Assembly: GCF_932526225.1 (NCBI RefSeq)
Contig: NC_064040.1
Span: 3,350,181-3,414,180 of the forward strand
Length of the DNA stretch: 64,000 bases
Origin: Nematostella vectensis
Lineage: Eukaryota > Cnidaria > Anthozoa > Actiniaria > Edwardsiidae
Direction of reading: 5' to 3'
Of the stretch, positions 44,601-57,000 are shown one piece after another. Both the position numbers and the translations under genes were made by a program. The stretch's first letter is position 1; every line of letters begins with the position of its first letter. The notes under the pieces were generated by a model. The model made no database searches. It saw nothing but the letters and a program-made list of their open reading frames with translations, and had not been told where the DNA came from.

Positions 44601-47600
44601 AACTTTCAAGAAATTTTTAAAGACTCATTTATTTAATTTGGCATATTTTTAGATAATATATCATTTTAGTATAGTTAGTATAGTATAGTTAGTAGTTTTA
44701 GCTTAGTTTTAGCACATATATAATTTTTAGTTGTTGTAACGCGCATTAGATCATATAGATAATGAATTTTGCGCTATATAAATGATAAAATTATTATTAT
44801 TAGAATATCCAGACTTGATTGAAATTAGAGCATGTACATATTTTCGAGATCAACAACACATACAAAGTTCAAACATTTATCTAGGTTTTATTGAAAATGT
44901 AAAAATAAAATGACATTCAATGAGGGTATAAAGGTTTTTTTTGGGAAATAATAAAACTTCTAAAGGAAGCACCAAAATACCAAAATGATAAGCACCAAAA
45001 TAATTTCCATAGATTTGCACATCTTACACTACACATGACATTTTTACCTCTAAATAGATACCAAAGACAAAACAGCAGGCTTTAAACTTTTCTAGTACAA
45101 GATTGTTGAGGCTTATTGATGAAAACTGCTCGATATTCTATAATGGAACTTGTCTCAAGTTACACCTATTCTGTACTTTATTGAAATCGACATGGTAAAA
45201 ATGATATATCATTTAATGAGAGGTATTTTATAGTAAGAAAACACAGCCGGTCAAGTATCCGATGTGAGTAGCCTATTCTTTAGGATTTATTCATCAACAA
45301 AGCGATTTGTAGGAGACGATTTCCATCACAATTGTTTCAAACTACTTCCACTTCAAAATAGATTAAGCAATCAAGGTAAATACCTCGAGTCCATTCATGA
45401 GTGTCCAGAGCACATTTAATTACGTCTTGAAGTAAACTGTATGAGTCTAAAGCAGTCAGCACATAATTCTTATCTCGAGCCTCACGTGTTTCGCCAGGTC
45501 ACACGGGTTGCAAATGGGAACACGTGTAAATACAGCAAAATCAATCCAAGCTGAGATGATTTTACACAATAACTTGGTAGAAATTGAAGCTATGGTCAAA
45601 TATGCAGTTATTAAATTGTGGATTGGGACTGCAGAAAAAACATGGATCTAAGAGCTGGAATCTCAAATTCAAGATGGCAGCCATGATACAGTTTAAAATT
45701 CTGCAGAAGGTATTCTGGTAACTAGGCATTGCGATGACGTAGAACGGTAGGCTATATACCTCGTGTAAGAAAAAGGCTTAGGTAGAATAGGAATGAGTAC
45801 ACTAAAAAAGATACAAAATGTGACGGATGGGCTTGCACATGTTCTCAAATACACCCCAAGGGGATTGTGGGAACTTCATCAAGAGAAATCGAGACGGACT
45901 CCCGCATTAGGTTTGCGTTGCCTCTAGTGCCCGCAATAATTGACAAGGCTGGGGACTCCATCAGCAAAATTAGAACACACATAACTACTTCAAGTCCAGA
46001 TAAAAATCTAAAAAAGTCAACAAACTTTTAATTGAACTGTGTCTCATCTCACAGATTCTCGAATCCATTTGCATTTTGAAGCCATTTTACTGCAAACTGT
46101 GGAATTTCAATGTACGACACTATTGACCGCGCACTCTGCTATTTCTTGCTATGTTTCAAATTTAAATGCAAAAACAGCTGTGCCGAGTGGCACCACCAGC
46201 ATTGCAGGAAAAACTCAGGATTTTTTGGAAAATTATAAATTTTCCTATACCTTCCTTTATAAACCACCGACAACAGCCTTGGCCTGTCAGTGATTCCCAC
46301 TGATCTACTTTTTTGTCATGCTTAGTGCATGTCTCACATTCTGATTGTACAGTATTTCTAAAGCTGCCAAGATGGCAATTGTAACATGTTTGTCATATTG
46401 TAATATTAATGGGGCTTTCGTTTTTTTATCTAAATCTCTCACCACTTATCAATAAACAGACAGCCAGTGAGTGACATGCAGTGAAAAGTTAGGATTCTCA
46501 TTTTGCTCATCCTTTCTAGGTCGGATTTCGTCACAAGAATAAAGTACAATAACAACTTGCCTGACATACCATTTGATGCTAAGTTTATTTCCTACCCATT
46601 TGAAGGGAATAGGTAAGCAATTGGCATACTGTCAAGCTTCTCCCCACATACACCCTCTCATTATTATCAACATATATCTTTTTAAATCCCTGTTTGAAGT
46701 TAGTAAAAAAAGAGTTTGGCTAAATAGTAAATTTTTTGCCATCAATTAAGTTTTTTTGCTCACCACTGTTATTAGTTTTTGCTAGATTTGTAGAGTATAA
46801 GCCCACATCACTTGATGAAATACAGTATTCTCTCTTATTTACTATTGTCTATACAATTTTACTAGATTTGTAGAGTATAAGCCAACGTCACTTCACTCTT
46901 GTCTATACAATTTTACTAGATTTGTAGAGTATAAGCCAACGTCACTTCACTCTTGTCTATACAATTTTACTAGATTTGTAGAGCATAAGCCAACGTCACT
47001 TCACTCTTGTCTATACAATTTTACTAGATTTGTAGAGTATAAGCTAACGTCACTTCACTCTTGTCTATACAATTTTACTAGATTTGTAGAGTATAAGCCC
47101 ACATCACTTGATGAAATACAGTATTCTCTCTTATTCACTATTGTCTATACAATTTTACTAGATTTGTACAGTATAAGCCCACATCACTTGAGAAGAACTA
47201 CAAGCATGAGTTGCTCACTGATATTGACCTTGGAGTCAATATTGACCTTATTGATCCTCAGATGTATGCCGTGGATCCGAATGGTGAGTGTTGCTGGATT
47301 GGGGTCTGTTTTTATTTCTCCAAAAGGCCTCTTTCAAGATAATTAGTGTCCTGTGGATTATGAGAACTTTTAGGATTTACCATGTGGTCATTTGAAAAAC
47401 TTTTTTCACAAATTACATGTACCTTGTTTCAACCTCTTTTAACCTTGACGATTACCCTCAAGTTTTTTAAAAATTTTCAAGACAGATATAAACAAATTGC
47501 GCACCCTTCTGCATATGAATGCATGTTAAAAAAACTTTGAGTTTAGCCCTATGCTTAGTCTGGCTTTGAAAAAAGCTAATCTAACTAATGTATACTTTTA

Positions 47601-50600
47601 TAAATAACTCATTTGAATCTAAACCTGCCATAGACAGAGATCTCATTTAATAGAGATATTTACCTGCCTATAGTTTTACAGCTATATGTACAATATTTAT
47701 GCGCTTATAATCAACAAAAATATCTTGTCAATCTTATGATAAAAAATACACTTTTCCCAGCCACTTTGGACCCAGCTGATGAGAAACTGCTTGAAGAAGA
47801 TGCCGTTGTTATGCCAGACAAGAAACGGTAGGCTGTCATGGAACATTTGTCATTTGTTGTTGCCTGCTAAGATAAGGAGAAAGCAAACAGTGCTAGCAGA
47901 TCTTATTATTATACAGAACAAGACATCACAACAAGAATGTATCATGGCTGAGAAAGACAGAGTACATCAGCACAGAGTACAACCGTGCACAGACAAGCAA
48001 TGAAATGGCAGAAACTAAGTGAGTAAACACAGTGGATAAATATTGCACAATTAAGAGGTAGCTCAGATAGAATGTGAAGTTCACTGGCTTGAGTACAAAC
48101 TTGGGCACATGCGTGCTACAGGGACATGGGCCAATGGGTTGCTGGAACACCTACACTGTGAATAACACATTGGTTTGGGCAGAACAATTCACCTTTTTAT
48201 TTTCAAATGGATGATGTAAATAGTCTTGAAGTGAATGGTAAAACTAAAAATTTAGTTGTACTCAGCAATAAAGATTCACATTTTTTTGTGCTTTGCAGAG
48301 TGGGTTTCAGCATCAAGAAGAAGATTAAAGGAACAGACCTATATAAGGTATGCAGCAAAAGAATCCTCAAACAGATTATGGGGGCAGTTATCACATTCTG
48401 GTCCTGTTCGTTTCTGTTTTTTTATGTTCTTTTGATTTTGTTAACAGGATAGAGACAGTCAACTTGCTGCCATCGAGAACACATTTGAAGCTGCCAAGAA
48501 ACCTGTAAGTTATGACCTTGATCTATATTTCTGTCTTTTATTTACTGTATAATAGCCAATATTGAATAAGTCGTTATCCAGATAATCATGGGGTTCCTGT
48601 GTAATTTTATTTGAAAGTATGACTTTGTCAGTTCATCATTTGTTTGTTTTGTTTGTGTGAGTTTGGCACCTCAAAGTAAGCCCTTTTAACCAGGATATCA
48701 AGCTGTTGTGGAACTAGCAACAAGTTTTAAAAAGTTGCAAGATGACATACATGTAACTAAAAGTACACATAACAAACATTATGGATCAGCTACATACTTA
48801 GCACATACTCGACTCGACTCATACTCGGTGGGCCCAGGATGGCCTGCTCTGCACCAACACTGTATAATATAAATCTTATTGACCTTGTTTACTTGTGCAG
48901 CTTCAAATCTTTCCATAATTTTATGGTCTATGATCTTCACACTTGTGCTCAGGTTAATGAGTTCCTTTATGACTCTGTGGTCAATAAGATGTCTTTATTT
49001 TGTTTTGCAGATTCATCATCATCCCAGTAAGCCAAACCTTACACCGGTTGAGGTCCTTCCTGTATTTCCAGATTTTCAAATGTGGGGATACCCATGTGCC
49101 CATGTGGTGTTTGATACTGACCCTGCCCCTCGTGATCGCAAGGGCCCTGCTCAGGTTGATGAGATGTCCCAGGCAATGATCCGGTGGGTCATCTTTTCCT
49201 TTTTTTTTTTTTCACAATATCTAGAAGGTTTTTTTTAATTAATTGTTCATTCACCCAAAATTATATATTTATAAGACCAAGTGTTTGTAAAAGAGGAGAC
49301 TATAGCAGAAATTGGCATTGGCTTTAATCATGTGTTCCATACAGTTTGTAATGATAAGGATACAAAAGCAGCAATTTCTCTGGTAGCCCAAGTGTTCAAC
49401 ATGCATTAAAGCAAATACCAAAAAATTATATATTATTTTAAAGTTAAATGTATTTTTTGCACACTATCACACAGTATTAATTTTCTAATCTGTGCATAGT
49501 TTTAAATACTTTTTTGCTTTGAAACACAAAGTTGTCAAAGAAATATATAGTTTGTAGGTGTTTGCTTGAATATAGATAATGATGGTTTAAGAAATTTGGG
49601 ATCATTACTGACAATAATGGTGCTATTGTTACCAGGTATAATATGCTCACTGGCCTCCCTAACACTCATATGGCATGAGCCATAGGTATTATGCCTGGCA
49701 CTTGGGGTTTTGAGAAAGCAAACCCACATTAGGTTGAGTTACAGAGTACCGTATTAATATCTTTGCATTCACATGCCCCTTTTTCCTACTGTACTGCCTA
49801 AGAGTACTAAGCATTACAACCATGTATAGGCATTCTAACCATGTATGGGCATTATTCTCTTGTCCAGAGATATGTCTTGCTAGTGAATGAGCCCTATCTG
49901 TTAATAGAGAACTAATAAAATGCTAAGATGTAGATTATTTTCTGCCTTACTATATTTGTACATTCTCTCATACTGCTATTCTCTTATGCTGTATATTCTG
50001 TCATACTTCTATTCTCTTATGCTGTATATTCTGTCATACTTCTATTCTCTTATGCTGTATATTCTCTCATACTGCTATTCTCTTATGCCGTATATTCTGT
50101 CATACTTCTATTCTCTTATGCTGTATATTCTGTCATACTTCTATTTTATTATGCTGTATATTCTGTCATACTTCTATTCTCTTATGCTGTATATTCTGTC
50201 ATACTGCTAGTCTCTTATGCTGTATATTCTGTCATACTTCTATTTTATTATGCTGTATATTCTGTCATACTTCTATTCTCTTATGCTGTATATTCTGTCA
50301 TACTTCTATTCTCTAATGCTGTATATTCTCTCATACTTCTATTCTCTAATGCTGTATATTCTGTCATACTTCTATTTTATTATGCTGTATATTCTGTCAT
50401 ACTTCTATTTTATTATGCTGTATATTCTGTCATACTTCTATTCTCTAATGATGTATATTCTGTCATACTTCTATTCTCTTATGCTGTATATTCTCTCATA
50501 CTTCTATTCTCTTATGCTGTTTATTCTGTCATTCAGAGGTATGGTAGATGCTAGTGGTGACCAGTTTGTTGCCTACTTTCTACCGGACAAAGAGACGTTA

Positions 50601-53019
50601 AATAAACGCAAGAGAGACCATGAGGAGATGGCAGACTATCAGGATGAAGAGGAGTATGTGACATGCTTCCCTGAAGGGGAAAATATTAAATTCTGGTATA
50701 ATATTTGGTATAAAAGGGGAGAGATCACAGTTACTCAGCTGAAAACATGTGGGGAGGAGAGCCACATAATTTATAATCTACACATTTTCAAACCCACAAT
50801 TTTGCCTCCTAAATATATACCTGACTTGCATCTAAACTCCACATTGACAAGAAAAATACATTTTACCTACACTGGGCAAACCCCAAGTTCTTCACTAAAA
50901 AATAATAAAACAGGAAAAGTTTTCAACCCTAGATGCTGAAGCTAAGAATGCCATAAGAATTCCTAAATAAATATACTGTTGGCTTGTTGTGTTCACTTGC
51001 TAGTAGCTGTTACAGTTGATGTCTGTTAACTAATATCATCCATTTCATTACAGGTATGTGTACAAAATGGCTAGAGAGTACAACTGGAATGTCAAAAACA
51101 AGTCTACCAAGGGATATGAGGTGAGTTCAATAGCCAGGGGGGCACTTTGAGAAAAACAGACGGGGATGCTCAACAGCAAAATCAATTTTAACCCTAAGGG
51201 ACAGCACTAAGGGCATGGTCAACAACAATTCTTACCTAAGAGATAGCACCTAAGAGATAGCACATTGGGTGTTGTTGAAGGAATTTTTAACTCTAAGAGC
51301 ATTAAAAAACAAAGATAGATACTGTGATTTTTCCTGTAAAATGTCAAGCCATTTGGTTGACGTTTCCTATTTAGCACACTCGAACAATGCCTGGAGTTTT
51401 AATTGGCTGACGGATCCTGTATTGTTATGTTACTTACAATAAAGCCGGAAGTATCAACCGATCAGTTGACTTGTGGTTTATTGTAAAATAGGTTTCAAGT
51501 GATTGGGCCACCACTTAGCGTGAGACACCCTTAAAGATAGCAGAACCTTTAAAAATCCTAAAACACCCCCTAAGAGATAGCAGTTGGTAAGAATTTTATA
51601 CCCTAAAAGATAGTTTGAGCCTATCTTTTAGGCCACGTTTGTAACAAGAGCACAGTGCAGGAGCAAGTGATAATAAATAACACACTAAGGAAGAGACAAA
51701 AGACCTTTTGCAATCCCCCCCAGTATTTAACTTATTACATGTTATATACGGTAAGCATTAGCTTATACTCTTAGTATAAGGGAAGACATTCAAACCTGTC
51801 TTTCGTATACAAAGAAAGGTTGGGGATGATTTGCTCCACTCTGTCTGAAGTTTCTAAGAAATATGCTTACTTTTGAGAAACTTCAAATGAACCAAAACAT
51901 CTCCAAATGTCTTATACTCTACATCAACCTAAAAGGAATCCAAGTGTTGACTTACTCTTTTTCACAGGAGAACTATTTCTTTGTTTTCCGTGATGGTGAG
52001 GGAGTGTTCTACAATGAGTTGGTCACCAGGTGGGTCTCCACATTGTATTCTTTAGTTCAATGAGTATTTCAACTCTAGAATGTAATGGATCACAACTACT
52101 GTATATTTTAGGGTACGACTGAGTAAACGTCGAGCCCGTGGGGGTGTGGGCGGAGTACGCTCTGCTGTCTCTAAGCTGGTTGTCAAGCATCGGGAACTGA
52201 ATGATGGAGAGAAAAATGCCCAGGTATCAGTTCAATATCCAACATAACTTTACAATATTCTGTGGTCTACTAAAAGAACCCCTTTATGTTGTAGACAGGC
52301 TAATCATTCTGCATTAGTGTAATACCTAGTCACCTAAAGAATCCATTTCCATCTGCTAGTTCAAGCTAGTAACATAGAGGCTTTCAACCAAATGTCATCA
52401 ATAGTGCTCCAGACATCAAATGTAGATGGTTATTTTGAAGTTTTCCTGTAAAAAGGCTGTTTGAATTTTCAATCATAAACCATCATAAATGTTATTGTTT
52501 GCTTTTACAGCAAGTGCGAATGAGCCAGTTGGAGCCAGCAACCCTTGAAGAGGAGGAAGAAGAGGAGGAGGATGAAGAAGGAGATGAGAATACAGGAGGG
52601 GACGAGTCATCAGAAGCCATGCAGGAAGGGGTTAGTACAAAGAGATTTACCTGGGGGTTTCTACAACCATAAGCAAATCTAACAAAAAAAAAAATATGGT
52701 TAAGCGTAACAAGGTTGTACAAACTGTGACTAGATTTTATGTGGGGTTTTAGCAAAAGCCTAATGGAGATTGAGAGAGATTCAAGGGCATTGTGTTCCTC
52801 CCCACACCATTGTTTTGTTTGTGGTCAGAAAAATATCTTTAAATAAGTTTGTGCTTGCAGGGTAATGATGAAGATGCAGAAGAAAGCAAAGCCCAAGATG
52901 AGGAAGACAGCACAGATGAGAAAGATGAGGGAGGAGAGAAAGAAGAAAGTAGTGATGAAGAAGGTTCTACTCCTGCAGAGTCCAATAGTGATGATGATGA
53001 TGATGATGAAGATGATTGA
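38610..53019 (+). CDS. PAF1: RNA polymerase II-associated factor 1 (PAF1), 456 aa, 15 exons
   Basis: Exons: 38610-38659, 38954-38974, 46520-46612, 47162-47283, 47761-47827, 47917-48018, 48299-48347, 48448-48504, 49011-49183, 50537-50653, 51054-51120, 51968-52029, 52112-52223, 52511-52630, 52861-53019. All phases agree and the sum is 457 codons with stop. Hallmarks: [150 protein letters not shown], and an acidic Glu/Asp/Ser tail. PAF1 is a scaffold of the PAF1 complex that travels with RNA polymerase II and promotes elongation and histone marks. The 21-nt exon 2 is followed by a 7.5-kb intron holding a Tc1-like element and a LINE. AATAAA at 53510 is the probable polyadenylation signal. Confidence 0.96.
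39503..40936. mobile_element. Tc1/mariner-like TIR element with back-to-back internal repeats
   Basis: Ends CAGTACCACTCACGAACAT (left) and ATGTTCGAGAGCGGTACTG (right) are inverted, flanked on both sides by TA (39501-39502, 40937-40938), as in Tc1/mariner insertions. TTCGCGAA-type words (GTTCGCGAAACTTTCGCGAA) follow each end. The interior has about four copies of a roughly 140-bp unit (GGAATGCCGATCGCTTGATA, TTCGAAGATTTT, GGGAAGCCATTTATTTGACA) up to about 39990, then about four copies of the same unit in reverse orientation to about 40470. No transposase gene; the open frames are repeat artefacts. It lies in PAF1 intron 2. Confidence 0.8.
41860..43103 (+). pseudogene. LINE endonuclease region, frameshifted
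   Basis: Two frames make up one endonuclease (AP-endonuclease-like) plus linker. The first (41860-42255) has [31 protein letters not shown] and [10 protein letters not shown]. The second (42264-43103) continues with [35 protein letters not shown], and [12 protein letters not shown]. The break is a frameshift near 42240. A stop at 43101-43103 separates this from the reverse transcriptase. Confidence 0.85.
43188..44602 (+). pseudogene. LINE reverse transcriptase, catalytic motif deleted
   Basis: The frame 43188-43910 has fingers and palm motifs: [58 protein letters not shown]. At about 43884 the expected YADD catalytic box and the residues after it are missing: HAHAYA is followed directly by sequence that in another frame reads [31 protein letters not shown]. 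Stop codons lie at 44258-44260 and the 3' domain follows in yet another frame. Not functional. Confidence 0.85.
44806..46519. other. Rest of PAF1 intron 2
   Basis: AT-rich intron sequence between the LINE and PAF1 exon 3. Minus and plus open frames here have no domains. Confidence 0.55.
46786..47161 (+). repeat. Tandem copies of the exon 4 acceptor of PAF1
   Basis: Six copies of TTTTACTAGATTTGTAGAGT followed by ATAAGCCAACGTCACTT lie before the true exon 4. The base after each AG is at 46786, 46866, 46920, 46974, 47028 and 47082, then the real one at 47162. Spacing is 54 bp in the core and 80 bp for the first and last copies. Each copies the polypyrimidine tract, the AG and about 25 nt of coding sequence ([10 protein letters not shown] in place of [10 protein letters not shown]). 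Confidence 0.92.
49960..50535 (+). repeat. 33-bp minisatellite ending at the exon 10 acceptor of PAF1
   Basis: About 17 copies of TATATTCTGTCATACTTCTA followed by TTCTCTTATGCTG. The last unit, TTTATTCTGTCATTCAG, supplies the pyrimidine tract and AG used by exon 10. The 33-bp length makes a long in-frame open frame ([11 protein letters not shown] repeats) that runs into exon 10 but is intronic. Confidence 0.95.
51121..51967. other. PAF1 intron 11
   Basis: Contains several scattered copies of CCTAAGAGATAGCAC and related words between about 51190 and 51620, probably a degraded dispersed repeat. No gene. Confidence 0.5.
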
Positions 53020-54073
53020 TCACTTATTGGATGAAACACATAAGGTAGAATTGTATGGCTTAGAAGAGAGAGTGTGAGGTTCAAAACCAAAAACATACTT
53101 GGATCCTCATGGATTTTTTTGTAAAGGACACATCAGTGGTTAAAGGAAACTGCACCGTAAGCTAACTGTATATTGTATGTTTTATTGGCCAGGATTGACT
53201 GAAAATATAGTATTACTGGGAATCTTTAGGATTCATGGTTTTATAAATATCATTCCATTTGCCAGATAACTAAGAACTTTGCTCATAAAGGGGTCCCCTT
53301 CATTGAATGTAAAATTGACCTTTCCTGGAAAGTTTTATATAACTTTTCAAAAGCAGCCAGTTGTACAGCCTGCACTGTACATATTACACAGACTATAGTT
53401 TGTGCACTATTTATCAATCTAGAAGTTTATTGCTGTCTATGCTTCCTTTTTTTCTGTTACTTTGTACTACAGTATAAACTGTGCAGAATTTATAGTTATT
53501 TTTAAATCAAATAAATTAACTACTGTAATTATGATGACAATTTGGCTCCAATTCTTAGGTTGTTTATTTGTTAGACATCCCCGCTGCAGTGGTTTTACCC
53601 AGCAAATATCAGAAAATAATTGCATGAGTACATAATATAATTTATTTATAGTATTACAAAGGGGACACCTGTTTCGAAACCATTTAGAATAAAAAAGTCC
53701 AATATTGTTACACCAAACAATGTTAAGATTTATTCTTGTCAGTTAGCATTCTATACATAATTTAAAAACACAAACAAATAAATAACTAAAGTCCTAATTT
53801 ATAAACCATTACAAATATTCCTTTTCTCGAACAATCATACAGTATAATATTTACTTAAATTTATTTAAAAACATGCTCTTGTCATTTAACCTTTTTAAAA
53901 TATATCTTTACTGTGTTAAATTATATAGAATAAATTAATTCACACAAGAACAGATAAAATTACAATTTTGCAAACATGACATGCCCTGAAGACTCTAAAG
54001 GTCAGATGTGAACTTTCTGTTGACCCCAATAAAATATGTGCTGTTAAAAAATAATGTTTAGTTAACCTGACCC
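53020..54073. other. Intergenic between PAF1 and the carotenoid oxygenase (tail to tail)
   Basis: 3' flanks of both genes, AT-rich. AATAAA at 53510-53515 suits PAF1. On the minus strand, AATAAA (plus TTTATT, 53729-53734) could serve the carotenoid oxygenase. No other gene. Confidence 0.55.
53510..53515 (+). terminator. Probable PAF1 polyadenylation signal
   Basis: AATAAA about 490 bp after the PAF1 stop codon. Confidence 0.5.
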
Positions 54074-57000
54074 TTACAGCTTTGCTTTTAGAACAGGTGG
54101 CATCACAAACACTTCAGGTGTAAATGTTCCATGAAACCCATATGGAATATGGTGCTTCAGTTTTATACGTGCCAAAGGCCCTTTGCTGAGGTCTTTGGCA
54201 TCTAGCACACAAAATTCAGTCAGCTTTTTTTCTGGTACATAGAGTTGAACAATAACATAACCATCATCCTCGTCCCCTATCTTACAAGACTCGTAGCCGT
54301 GCCGTGGGGCAAACACTGGCTCACCAATACACCCATGTGAGTACCACACCTGGCGGCCATTTCCAGCAGCATCAAACTGTAAAAAAAGGAAAAGGAATTA
54401 AAAACTGTTACTTGAAATTGTACAAATAAAGCAAACTAGATCCCCTACAAATATGTAGTCCACATCAGAGTTCCTACTTATTATTATTGGAAGAGCTCAA
54501 CAAGGTTTTACATTGCTATACTATCTATCATATTTTTTCTTGGAACAATTGCGAAATTGCAAATTTAACAATAAAGTTAAATTATTATGATCCATCCAAT
54601 GTCCAATTCGAATGAATAAGTCATTCAGGAGAAGTAAGAAGATACTAAGTATTGTAATATTATGACATGAGGCTGTTACCTTAACTATGTCTCGGTATGG
54701 TAGATTGTACCCAGGACGGGCACTGGCCATCAGATAGTTATAGCGTGTTCCTGGCATGCCATGCCTGTAAGGATGAGAGAAGGGGAACTCACAGCTCGCA
54801 GTGTCTGCCTGGACTCGTGTGCACGTTTTACCGGGCAGGTCGATGGTGAAGTTGTACATACGGCCAGGGGACACAGATGTGTTACTCAGCCAGACTTCAT
54901 TGTCAAAACTCATGTTGAACTTGGTGTCAAGGCAAACTGCACAGAACTTTATCTTGTCACCATCTTGGCTGGCAGTACCAAAGTGAAAAATCTATAGACA
55001 GATAGTGGAACAGATTGTGAAGGGTTGGTACTATAAAATAGAAAAGAAGGTACCAGAGTTTGACTTGCGGGGTTCGATCAAGTCAAGTAAATGCCCTTCT
55101 ATATTGCCCAAGAAAATCTGAAGACACAAATGACACAAATCTACAGCTATCACGCTTGCTGTGTTTCATGTCTATCATGTGTGCAAAAAGTGCCTACAAT
55201 GTTGATGAAAATGTCTAGCATTGCTGCCCCAAAATTCCTTCTGCTGCTGTTTGCACTCCATGTAAAAGGGTGTTTATTTCAACATTTCCTTTGTCAGTAC
55301 AGGCAAAGACAGCAATTTATTGGCCAATGTCGGTACTTATGCAATCAGCACAAAATTCCATAGAAAATGGAAAAGCTCTCAATCAGTATAGCTGAGGGCC
55401 AGAGTGTTATTCTGAAGATTTTGGTGATATTGTGGTGTAATAGCGATAAGCTAAACAGTGAATCCTTCATTCCTTTAACTTACATGACATGGATCAGTGT
55501 CAACTTGGATGATACCCTGTGACTTTAATCTACTCTGGGTCCTTGGGATGATGACAAACCGTGAAGGAAGTCCAGGGAAGTATTTCATTTCTTCACCAGG
55601 AGAGCTCCAACCTTTATTTGGGAGTGAACAATTAATACACAATCAACGCTGCATATATTTTTACTTAACCAAATGCTTACTATTTTTTATCATTATGGTG
55701 TGATTGTCTTTCCCAAAATAATCTGCAATTTTAAGTGTAAAATACTCCCACATGTACAAGCACAGAGGTTTAAGCCCAGACAACCCCTACAATTCAAATT
55801 CACAAGTGTTTTTTTTAAGGTGAAACCATAGGTTTTGGGAAACTCCACCATTTTGAAATTAACTTCAAGTTTATGCCTACCAGATAAAATCTTGACCGTC
55901 AGTAGCATGGAAGTTGTGACGAAGGGTGTCATGTGGAATACATAATAATCGGGCAACAAGATAAAGTCATGACTGTAATTCAATCCTTCAATGTGATGAA
56001 GTTGCTTCTGGCACAATCTCCACCTCCTGTCAAACTCGTAAATCCCCAGGCATGGTGCTCTCCTAAACCCAGGTCGAACACTGATGCAAACAATGCGCTA
56101 AAAACACAAGGATTGAGATTTTATCAGGGAGACTGGAACTTTCACTAAATATTTTTTGTGTCTTTTTGCCTGTTCAAGTGGGCTTGCTATCCTTTCCATC
56201 TGCTTGTCTGTATAGCTACCTCTTTTTCAGCATCAATTCTGAAGTGTGCAGCCAGTGCTTTGAGCTCTAATGCTCCATTCAGATCATCTGGACCAAGTGT
56301 TTCAAGGGAATATGGATCCAAACAGTGTGGTATTCCAGTCTCATAGCAGGTGATCAGCTACAAGTAAAAGAAAACAAAACTAGTAGGCAGTAGTGAAATT
56401 ATAGAAAATGTTTCTGGTAGAGAATTAAATATATATATATATATTTTTTCTATTATGTTCATTGTTATTATAAAAATCCACCCAAGTAACTTAACTCTAC
56501 TATTTACATTTTATTTGCCACAGTGGAACCTCTATAAGCAGACAACATCAAAGTCCTATTTAAACATTATTAGGGCACCCCATATAACCAGGCAGGTAAC
56601 CTGGGTTTCTATGGGTTTGCAGGCACATATCCTAAAAGTCTAAAATTATGAGAAGACACGTCCTTCGAAGGTTTTGAATGGCTTAAAATCCTCATACACG
56701 TACAATAGGCATGTTGATTAATCAGGATGGGAAAAATCAATAGCTTCTGGATTTTCAAAAAAAAACTAACTATTATGGACCACTTGAATTTCAGATAACA
56801 AGTGATTTAAGGTGTTTGCACCAGCAAAGAATGATGGCGTGCAATTAAAAAAACTCCTACTTAAGTGGTTTTGGACAACCATCTGTTTTTTCTATACGCT
56901 ATTTATTTTTCTTTACATTAAAAAGTTGGATGTGGACGGAGTTTTACACTCAATAACTCAAAATGGACAAGAAGAATGTAAAAAAACTTGGAAGGGTATT

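Larger units (their letters stand above)
41290..44805 (+). mobile_element. Non-LTR retrotransposon (CR1/L2 group), decayed
   Basis: Ordered remains of a LINE in sense orientation in PAF1 intron 2: an N-terminal region (41299-41721), an endonuclease (from 41860), a reverse transcriptase (43188-43910 and onwards) and a conserved 3' domain ([20 protein letters not shown]). The 3' end is GCGCTATATAAATGATAAAA followed by (TTA)n, the type of microsatellite tail seen in CR1/L2 elements. The left boundary is approximate; I see no clear target duplication. Confidence 0.85.

Noticed and set aside
46700-47161. CRISPR-like spaced repeats
   Set aside because: The repeats are tandem copies of a splice acceptor region in an animal intron, without unique spacers.
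50217-50939. A 240-codon plus frame that includes PAF1 exon 10
   Set aside because: The first part translates the intronic 33-bp array. Splice phases and PAF1 homology show that the gene uses only 50537-50653.
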